Below are positions 55,268-64,000 of a stretch of DNA of 64,000 nucleotides, piece after piece. The DNA comes from Haliclystus octoradiatus. Lineage: Eukaryota; Cnidaria; Staurozoa; Stauromedusae; Haliclystidae. The stretch spans positions 273,001 to 337,000 of the forward strand of contig OU744454.1 in the NCBI GenBank assembly GCA_916610825.1, read 5' to 3'. Numbering within the stretch: position 1 is the first letter of the stretch; every line of letters begins with the position of its first letter. The notes under the pieces were generated by a model. It made no database searches and had not been told where the DNA came from. It saw nothing but the letters and a program-made list of their open reading frames with translations. A program made the position numbers and the translations under genes.

Positions 55268-56042
55268 AGCTGTTCTCTCTGCTCTGTTTCAAAATCTTTT
55301 ATCACTTCAATGCCTACAGTAAGTGGTAATCATCCATACTGCTTGAACCGACGGTAACTAAATCAATCACAGACACCACTAAGATAGGTGCGAGCGAAGT
55401 AACAATAACAAATTTCAAAAAATACGCCACCATTCGTCTTGAAAGCTCATCGTAACGGATACAAAGAGACGTCAATAAAACTGGCACAACAACTACTAGA
55501 AATGATAATATTAATATTTTTGATACGTGCTCTGACTTTCCTCAGTAAAACGAAAATGAACTGAGAACGAAACAAAAACTAACAGCGGCTGGGAAAGAAA
55601 GATGGCCGTTTCATTCACACGGTCACGTGACCCTGTGACAGAGCCGACACAGGGAGGGCGGTTCCTTTCAGCCCTCGCGGGTGGTTACCATTTCAACCTA
55701 GGAGGTACTCTCGAATGAGATAGAGGAGACCTTTTTTACGTGCCAAAATAATGTTATTCAGAATACAAAATTTGAATTTATTACAAATAAGTCGAATTAC
55801 ATTGCATGCTACATATCTCATCAAGTCATTGATATAACCATATAATATAGTAACAATAACCTTTCTATGTTGAATATCATATATATCTGTCTGTCTATTA
55901 ATGAACTGCCTTGCAGTCCTCAGTTACGATTTGTTGAATATTGATCATATAAATTAGAGTAATAATCCACCACGCCATCTCCAGAGATGGTCGCTGATAT
56001 AGCCGTCACCAGGACAGCTCCAGTTAACATCAGTTTAAGGTA
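55268..56042. other. FARP upstream region and MBNL 3' flank
   Basis: Intergenic. It contains the probable FARP promoter (GC-richer patch about 55615-55690) and an AATAAA on the minus strand at 55777-55782, about 260 bases beyond the MBNL stop, which may end the MBNL transcript. Confidence 0.45.
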
Positions 56043-58676
56043 CTACTGAACGTGTGTAGATTCAACCGTCCCAACGTTGCTATCCAATGAACTTGATGAT
56101 ATCATAGATGAAGATGGAGATGAAGGAGCAGCAGAAACGGTTGATGCATATTCATGGTAGGGTGGACCATAGTTGTAATTCTCACCTAAAACCAAAACGA
56201 TAAATAACAATTAGCGATAATGATTCATTAACCCGATTTTAAAGTGCAATTCGGATAAGAGAAATTGATGCTTATCGGCACTGCAGCCTATATATATATA
56301 TATTTCATTCTGTTGAACTACAAAAATAAAAATATACAACACTTTGGTGGCACCAGGAGGGAGATAGGCAAGGCTGTTAATTTTGTTGTTTAAAATAAAA
56401 CATTTATGCCGCAGTGACTTCCCTCATGAAAGTTGTTTTAGTAGATCATCGTAATCCATAATAAAATAGTTTGTAACTAAACACATAATGAATTTATGAA
56501 CACTCATAAGTTTTCTCCAATTGGTCTAGGTTGTCGGCGCAGTGATGGACATGAAGAGCATACGTAAGAGTCTGGTTTTGAAAGCATACAAACTATTCTG
56601 TAGTTTCGTCCTTAATAATCGTTCTTAGTCAGTCCTGTGAAAAGGTTTGTATTAATACCCACTGTTATCAGATTGTGCACACTTATCAGGTATTTCTGAA
56701 TAAATGATGATGATAATGATTTAACAGCAATCTTGAATTAGCTTCAAGCCGGTTCCACTGTATGAATTAAAAAAGATGTTATCAATAATAAACAAATCAA
56801 TTTTATTTACCACCATAGACAGCAAATTGATGCGGTGAAGGACCATTATACGCCATTGCAGGAACAAGGTATGCCTGCGGCATGCCAGGTCCAACATAAG
56901 GTTGATATGGGTAATACGCGGGGTTTAACATTTGTTGCTGATAATACGTAGGCAGCCACATCTGGAAGGAGAGTGAATTAATGATTAAATTGTGTAGGAT
57001 ACAGCAAACTTACGATAGGCATAATCAATATTACTATGGTAACTTACAGGTGGTTGCATTTGAAAGCCTTGAGGAGGTAATTGCATTGCTGTCATCGGCA
57101 ACTGCGGCTGCTTGTTGAAATGATGCGGTCGATATTGTGCAGCTCTCACCTTTGCCACCATGGGACTGGGTGGGTGAAAGTAGCGACATACACTTCTTTG
57201 ACAATGCCCTTTGACGTAATCCATACACACTGTTACAAATCCATCCGGACCGATTTGAATGTTTTCGGGTGTATGAGCGAGGACGCATTCTTCATCTCCT
57301 AATGTACATGTACCATTCAAGAAATCAACGCAAACCTATAAATTCAAACACATGGCTGTCAACTTATGACTATGCATGAAACAGCTACAAACAGAAAATG
57401 TAATTGGCAACAACCATATACCTTCAGTTTGTCTGATTTATCAATGCGTCTTGGAAAGGAATGCATTCGATGTGCCATGGTAACAGACTCGGCTGTTGCA
57501 GGGGAATAGCAGCCGTCAGTATGAGGCAGGGAGTAATTTGGGTAAATATCATTTCCATTATGTTGCAGACTTAATTCCCCCAGCTTTTCCAAGACCAAAG
57601 ATTGTTGGCTTGATGTTCTACTACGAGTATTTTGAAAGGACCGTCCTAATGACTCTAGTTGGCTTTTGATATGATCTGGTGGGTGTAGGTACTTGCATTC
57701 TTCTCTTTGGCATCTGTCCTACAATTGCAAAGTTCAAACATATCACATCAGTTAGCGTCATTGTTTACAAAATGATGCAACATAAATAACAATCATGACG
57801 CATTGGGTTCAACTGCGAAGGGGAACCACCCCTGTCTAGGCAAAACAATCGCAGCGTCAGCACATTCTAAATACGTGTGTCATTTTATTCCTGTCGATTG
57901 AACGTTTCCCGCCAAATGAAAAGCACAGCAAAAGCGATGAAGTAAATTTTTGGGATTCACATAATGACAAAGGCAAGGATAAAGCAGTGAATTTCATGAC
58001 TTTTGAATTGTACAAAACCACTCAGTTGGAACTTCCACGAAATCGGCGAACAACCTGAGTTGGTCATGTGAGAGCGCCAGGAGATGGTTTTTATAAATTC
58101 TATTATGTTCTATAATGTTTTACTCTTCAGTAATAAGTATTGTGTTTATGTTCAGTTCATAAGTAAAAAGCAGATATGTGAATTAACTTATTTTTGGAAA
58201 ATTAAAATCCATCGTTTCATCATTAGTCATAATTTCATAAAGATAATTTCCTCTTTTCAACACAGCGCGAGTAAAACGGTTCAACAGCAAATAGAAACCA
58301 CATTTTAACTCTACCTCCTAGTGGACCATACGAAACTAAAACAATACTTATCCAGGTTAAACTATTCTTTCAATTGAGTTGAGGATATATTATCTAGTGA
58401 GGTTCACGACACAATGACGTACCTGAAAGTAGGTTTCTGGTAACTACTGAAACTACTGACCTTCATAGCGTCGAAGCAGGCTGTAACTTTACCATCTTCG
58501 ATAAAACAGTTCTCTGGCGGATGAGCATATCGGCATTCCTCGTCACTCCTTGAACATCGATCTCTGCTGAATTCGCGACACACTTCAACTTGCAGCCAGC
58601 GAGGGTCTCTTGATTTTCCTCTTTGAGTTTGGCCTATCGTTCTATAATTGCACACACTGTCTGTAAATACAGTCAT
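56043..58676 (-). CDS. MBNL: Muscleblind-like splicing regulator with four CCCH zinc fingers
   Basis: RNA-binding regulator of alternative splicing (YGCY binding). Exons 58461-58676, 57422-57718, 57048-57335, 56811-56961 and 56043-56185 add to 1,095 nt in frame, 364 aa. Finger 1: [21 protein letters not shown]; finger 2: CFDAMK joined to [15 protein letters not shown] linker of about 70 residues separates finger 3 ([17 protein letters not shown]...AH) and finger 4 ([21 protein letters not shown]), followed by VRAAQYRP. The tail is Tyr/Pro/Gln-rich, then Ser-rich. The pairwise finger layout and the HPP motifs are MBNL-specific. The start is uncertain: Met 58676 is in frame, but a possible acceptor (TATTTACAG) lies just inside it, so an upstream exon may exist. 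Flies and nematodes have only one finger pair. Confidence 0.92.
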
Positions 58677-59643
58677 ATTAAACCAGTTGATGAAATAATA
58701 GTTTTAAATTAATAACCAAACACCATAACAGGTAACCCTGAATTCAAATCACATCAACTATATGTTATGCTTCCACGCAATCTTTCAGTTAAATAACATA
58801 AAATAATTTTGCTGCGTTACAAATGACGAGAAAGTTCTCTTTAAAACCGGAAACTCGTGCGATTGTTTACAAACAGAAAAGACTGGGTACATAAAATAGC
58901 CAATCATATACAAGTTTTAGATTGAAGATGATGTCATAGCTAAATTTACCCCAACATTCTTATGTCCACGAGAAATCACGTGCGTGGGTAGTAATGTTAT
59001 TGTAAAGTGACCGCACAGTCACGATGACGCAAATCGATGAAACCAATGGCAACCAGTAAAACAGAGTCATCAGTGAGATCAGTGAGTCCTCCCGATGGAA
59101 TAGACTATGGATCACAAGACCATTATCGATGGAGTAAGATTTATCTTGCAATTACGTCGAGTCAACAGGGAAGGACCCCCAAGAAATGTAATAGGGATAG
59201 TATATAATTTCGGGAAAAGCAGCATACATCAAGCAGCCGTATTGTTTCACCTAAAATTAGTGAAATAGTTTTCCGCAATCCAGCCACCAAACCGATCGCA
59301 CATAGAATTTGAAAAAAACAGGATTTACTATTTTAGAGTTCAAAGTGCTTATATGTCCGTACGTACCAATAACAAAATTATTATGTTATCATCATCATGA
59401 TGAGCATCATCATCATTTATTCAGAACCTTTAAGTTATACAAACTTTTTTTCAAAGGACTGATAGATTATTCGTCCGTACGGACCAATAAGGGTAGCCTT
59501 TTGAGTTTGCATTAAATGTTGTAGAATGAATGTGATGCCAGTAGAACCTTCAAATTGTGACGCAAACAGTTTGACGTCACAAACGTCGAAGGAACACTTG
59601 AGCTAAAGATGGTTGCCGTTGCCATCTCAATCCATCTATCCTC
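58677..59643. other. Intergenic between MBNL and TSSK (divergent)
   Basis: No further gene supported. An upstream MBNL exon could be hidden here. A duplicated 'gtccgtac(g)gtaccaataa'-like motif occurs at about 59353-59372 and 59472-59490, enclosing a TCATCATCA patch. Confidence 0.4.
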
Positions 59644-60702
59644 ATGCCAGCTGCTTCATTAAACGGATTCGCTTTAGGCAGATTCATCAGATCACTCATG
59701 TCAAATACAAAGAACAGTCCAACCACTAATGATGCAGAAAGAGCTGCTGCATCAACGCCCGCCACAAAGACAGACGCCGACAGGCAGGCAGGGCCATCGA
59801 CAACGAACAAGCCGCAAAACGCCACACCTAGCCAAGGAACAACGACGTTTGATTCTGCATCAGCACTATTGGCTCAATATGGTTACAATTTGGGCGAAAA
59901 CTTGGGAAAAGGCTCATATGCATTAGTTCGAGGTGCGATGTCAAAGAAACACAAAAGACGAGTGGCCATCAAAATCATTTCGAAGAAGAAAGCACCAGAA
60001 GACTACTTGACAAAGTTTTTGCCTCGTGAAATCCAAGTACTTAAACGATTGCGCCATCCGTATTGTATATCCTTGTTAGAAGCAATCGAAACAAATTCAA
60101 GAATATATCTGATTATGAACCTAGCAGAAAACGGTGATCTGTTGGAGTACATTCGGGGAAAAGGACCATTAACTGACGATGAGGCAAGGAAATTTTTCCG
60201 TCAACTGATCAATGCCACAGAATATTTCCACAACTTAGGAATTGTTCATCGTGATTTAAAATGCGAAAACCTTTTGCTAGATGTCAACAGCAACATGATT
60301 ATATCTGACTTCGGTTTTGCAAGATCTCAAATACTCCACCCAGAAACGAACAAACCGAAGCTAAGCCAAACCTTCTGTGGCTCTTACGCCTATGCCCCGC
60401 CTGAGATACTGCGTGGTATTCCATACGATTGCATGCTGGCTGATATATGGAGTCTCGGAGTTGTACTGTACACAATGGTTAGTGCCAGCCTTCCATTTGA
60501 TGATTCTAATTTAAAAACATTGTTAGATCAAGTCATGAAGCCAGTGCACTTCTCGAGCAGACGAAACATTTCACCCGAAGCGAAAGACATCATCACACGG
60601 ATGCTAAATCCAGACGTAAAAAGACGCTCCCAATTGGTTGAAATTAAGAAGCACCCATGGTTCAATTGCGAAAAGTTTCCAGAGAACGAGCCAATCAGCT
60701 GA
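59644..60702 (+). CDS. TSSK: Testis-specific serine/threonine kinase-like (TSSK), intronless
   Basis: CAMK-group protein kinase typical of the male germ line and needed for sperm formation in mammals. A single exon of 352 codons. A low-complexity Thr/Ala/Asn-rich N-terminus (about 1-76) precedes the kinase domain: glycine loop GKGSYALV (88-95), catalytic Lys in VAIK (110), HRDLKCEN (202-209), DFG (222-224), activation-loop Thr 243 in SQTFCGSYAYAPPE, ILRGIPYD and the ADIWSLGVVLY block, ending HPWF (337-340). All catalytic residues are present. The CGSYAYAPPEIL/GIPYD motifs are diagnostic of TSSK. The start could also be Met 19 (59698). Lack of introns in a window of intron-rich genes suggests a retrogene origin, usual for TSSK genes. 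Confidence 0.95.
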   Translation: MPAASLNGFALGRFIRSLMSNTKNSPTTNDAERAAASTPATKTDADRQAGPSTTNKPQNATPSQGTTTFDSASALLAQYGYNLGENLGKGSYALVRGAMSKKHKRRVAIKIISKKKAPEDYLTKFLPREIQVLKRLRHPYCISLLEAIETNSRIYLIMNLAENGDLLEYIRGKGPLTDDEARKFFRQLINATEYFHNLGIVHRDLKCENLLLDVNSNMIISDFGFARSQILHPETNKPKLSQTFCGSYAYAPPEILRGIPYDCMLADIWSLGVVLYTMVSASLPFDDSNLKTLLDQVMKPVHFSSRRNISPEAKDIITRMLNPDVKRRSQLVEIKKHPWFNCEKFPENEPIS

Positions 60703-60905
60703 AGAGATGAAAAGAGAAGATCTGTATGAACTAAACAATGAAAATGGCTGTAAATAGTAATTATAAATCTAAATGTAAATCACCAAACTATATAATTATC
60801 ATATAAGCATACATCGCATCTTCAGTGGTGTATTATAATCGTATCTGTACAAATGCAATTGAACAATAGCAGGCACGTAATGTCCCATTCTGAAATTCTA
60901 ATTCC

Positions 60906-63900
60906 TTAGTTTAGAACCATTCCAACCTTGGAATACGTCAATTGTTGACCACGTGTTTCTTTCAAGTACAATGAGAGACTAGATGCTAATAGATCTGTTT
61001 CTACGGCAACAGTCGGTGCGCTGCAAAACGAATTCGCTCTTGTGCCAAACTAAAACATACAGAATGATAGTGATATTATATAGCCCAGCAACACAGTTAC
61101 ATTTATAAAGGCATGACATAATTTTGCAAGTGACGTACCTTTGCGGGTCTCTTCCTCAGCTCTCTTCGCCATTGCAAATCTCTCCTTAGACCAAACACAG
61201 TATGACTTTGGGCCTTGTTTGCATATAAGTTATTACGTTGAATAATCCGTTGACTGATATTAGCTACCATCGAACCTGTAACACACGCTTTACTGGAGGC
61301 TTCATTAGTAAGGCTAATAGATTCAAAATCAGCATTACAAATTGAAAATTGGGAATCTTCAACTGCGCGGGTGACAGCTGTTAGAGTTTCAGTAGAAAGC
61401 AACGAGGGGGAGAACCCAACACTGCGAAATATAGCCCCAGCGCTTAATTTGCAGGCAGTACGGTGATTGGTTGGCTGTTCATCTAAAAAACAAACAATAA
61501 TAACAATGAGCCACGTTTAATACAACATCAACGCCGAAGAGAGAAATATCAGTCCAAGAAATTGTATTTAAGTCCAAATTTATCCGCCACCGACATCAGA
61601 TTCATGAGATGTAGCACAAGAAGAGACTACCTCGTCAGTCTACCGATTACCGGTAGCCGGTTAGTTGGCGGTAATTGTCAGCAGTTTCAGGGTTCTATGC
61701 CTTAAACCATCTGTTGTTTATAGACGGTCAGAGTGATACGATGTAAACATCTGATGAGGTAGATAGAGTGTGCTTACCATCTGCAGCTGTGTGAGAGGGC
61801 GCTAGAATAGATAGTTGGCTCCAGTCTACATCCTCTACGGCAGCAGGCTGCGTTGCCATGACATCTTCGTCGTTCTGTTCCCAGAGAGCAATGTCTTCGT
61901 CACTGATGGATTCATATACGTCATCAGGTTCATCTAAATCGAACGTAGAACAATAAAGCGACGTTTCAGTTAATCATTTTGCCATCTTCATATTGCTACT
62001 ATGATAATTATACAGATTAAAAATCATTCTTTGACTGAAGCTCTTCAAGGTTCTACCCCGCTGTTAAAATAAACATTCGTATAGTCTGCATTCACTCTTA
62101 GAACTAACAACAGCATTCAATTCTGTCAATTTCAGAATCCTCAAACTCTTTTAAAACTAGATCTGATTCCTACGTTTGTGAAATGATACTCAGATATATT
62201 TGAAATCTAACTAACATTCTATATCGTTATATTGACTTGATGCTATTTGCTTTATATTAAGTAGTTTTTAATTGAAAGCCCAAATGTCGTACAAAATAGA
62301 TATAAATGACTTCAATAACCTGTGACGGCAGTCCGTTCATCTGTCTTGGGTATAACTGATATAGTAATCTTGTCAGCCGTCGTTGTTTTGCTGGTTCTCT
62401 TTGTGCTGCTGTCATTATTATCATCAATACTTGAGTCACTGAAGTCGTCATACATCTCTTGAGTGACAAGTTCTTTGTCCTTTGATAGTTTGTCTTTTGA
62501 CCCGTCATCAGATTGACGGTGGCCCATCTTAACATTGTCTTTTTTTGTGGTTTTATCATACTTCTCCTTTGAATCTTTTGTTGATTTTATTTGAGCCTTT
62601 CCTTTTTCACTGCTTAATTGAATATCCACAACAGCAACTGATGATTTGCTCTGACTATCAACTGAATGACGATTTCTATTCCCTCCGTCTTTCCTTTCTT
62701 TACTTGGATTTGTTGCTCTTTCAAACAAAAGTAGAATATAAAACCCTATCTTACACATGCATTATAGAACGCAACAGAAAGACAATACTAACTAGGCAAT
62801 AATAGGATGCATTGGCTCAACTGGCGGCATCAAACATGACATGGTCACAGGCCAGTCATATCTATCGTCACACGGAATAAAACGCTATACAAGCTGCTGC
62901 ACAAGGAATGACTATAGCGAGGATGTAAACAACTTCAAATGACATTCGGACAGGAGGAGAGTATCATTAGAAGTAAATAAATAAATGATGATGATGTATA
63001 TCGTTAGTGGGTCTTACCTCTTGCGACTTGGCGGGGGTGTGACGTCACTATCGCTACCATCTTCACTGTCCGCAGATATTGAATCATGCGGTCTCTTCGT
63101 AGGTCTCGCTGAACCTACCAACAAACGCGACACACAACGTTAGATTAGTTATTGATAGGGACATCGTTGACAAACACCATGAACAACAACGACAACATTG
63201 TACCTCTGGTTGATTGCTGCATCTCTTGGTTGTCTTTTTTAGATGTTGAACTGGTGCCACCGCCATGCCGGTATTTCTTGGTTTGGTCAATGTCTTGACG
63301 AGGGGAGTCGTACTTATCATTACCAGCAGCAGGGTAATGCCTCTCTGTCAAGATAAACGATGCATTGACAGCCATCAACATCATTCATTATTGGTGGTGC
63401 AAATGGCAGTGAATGATAAAATAGATTAGGGGATTGGTTATCAACGTAAGACTCGTAATTGATTATTGGTGATCTACACTCAAAATTAATGAAGTTTAAT
63501 ATCATCATCATTTAGATACTACATTTACATAATTAACAAATTTTCAAACAAATGAAAGAGAGACCAGTCGTGCACCACTAACGAGGAAAGAAATCATTAC
63601 CCCTGAACTTAGTGGGGTCAGCCTACCACTATGCTAAAAGGCACCCGATGTTTCATCAACTCAATTTCCTCTGGACTTGTACAGTGCACATCTGCAATAG
63701 GTCAATCCAAACAACAATTCTTGGAGGTGACTGCTAATTTAGAATCGTTTGATTGTACAATTGTTTGATCGCTTGATTTCGATACAGCAAACAGTCGTAC
63801 TGCCGCACAAACTGTGTAACATACCTTTACTTCGATGTCTACCGTCATGGTAATTTTTGTGCCCTTTATTGATATGATATGCGTCATGGTAACTACCTTT

Positions 63901-64000
63901 CCCAGCATGCTGTGTATGTTTATATTCACGGCTGTAGCCTAGGTCATGGTTCCACGTCTCATGATTTGAGTAATGAGAACCTCTTTCAGCGTATCTCTTG
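60906..64000 (-). CDS. ZC3H13: ZC3H13-like protein (m6A writer complex scaffold), C-terminal part
   Basis: Seven exons are seen, 5' end off the window: 63825 to beyond 64000, 63204-63344, 63018-63114, 62320-62717, 61778-61933, 61139-61482 and 60906-61049 (stop). All join in phase. The first exons are low-complexity His/Tyr/Arg/Lys/Ser-rich (EYKHTQHAGKGSYHDAYH; PTKRPHDSISADSEDGSDSD; long KDSKEK/DDNNDSS runs). Then comes YESISDEDIALWEQ, followed by VEDVDWSQL and LSAGAIFRSVGFSPSLL. That order (Y.SISDEDL ... DVDWSSL ... F.PGA...R.G.S..L) recalls the conserved C-terminus of ZC3H13/Flacc, which bridges WTAP/Virilizer to the METTL3-METTL14 methyltransferase in the nucleus. The charged low-complexity part alone would fit many SR-like proteins, so the assignment rests on the C-terminal blocks. 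Confidence 0.65.

Overview
The window is nuclear DNA from an animal, not a microbe. Coding regions are split into short exons with GT-AG introns, the base composition is AT-rich, and every recognisable gene is a metazoan family: DDX3, TMEM145, RNF13, EI24, an inhibitory SMAD, FARP, muscleblind, a testis-specific-type kinase and a ZC3H13-like protein. Short introns (mostly 60-400 bp) and a muscleblind with four zinc fingers fit a compact invertebrate genome outside the fly/nematode group, perhaps a marine deuterostome. That placement is inference with low confidence. Exon boundaries were read by eye from reading frame, splice signals and remembered family conservation, and may be off by a base or two.

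Layout. 0.36-2.6 kb (-): DDX3 helicase, 3' end off the window. 3.9-4.6 kb: dead LINE fragment. 5.7-10.1 kb (+): TMEM145, 18 exons. 13-24 kb (-): RNF13 E3 ligase, whose roughly 8.5 kb first coding intron holds a 316-bp AAT microsatellite, a Penelope-like element with long inverted arms and a complete, apparently intact hAT transposon (target duplication, terminal repeats, two-exon transposase). 24.2-28 kb (+): EI24, head to head with RNF13. 28.1-28.9 kb: 392-bp tandem duplication. 29.3-31.2 kb (-): SMAD6/7. 32-33.7 kb: inverted repeats and a LINE relic. 34.3-39.7 kb (-): two tandem paralogous genes for unrecognised secreted or type I membrane proteins; one carries a 1.4-kb perfect AAT repeat as nearly all of its last intron. 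40.1-55.3 kb (-): FARP (FERM-DH-PH-PH), 33 exons. 56-58.7 kb (-): MBNL. 59.6-60.7 kb (+): intronless TSSK kinase. 60.9-64 kb (-): ZC3H13-like gene, 5' end off the window.

The most unusual structure is in FARP intron 2. The end of exon 2 and its 5' splice site are the first unit of a 65-bp tandem array of 22 copies, so the intron carries 21 further copies of the splice donor. A 2,974-bp piggyBac element has inserted inside one unit at TTAA. Other notable points are a possible small zinc-binding module between the two PH domains of FARP, near-perfect long hairpins, and the unrecognised gene pair.

The host genes are unrelated housekeeping and signalling genes. I see no operon-like cooperation beyond the RNF13/EI24 shared promoter and the tandem paralogues.
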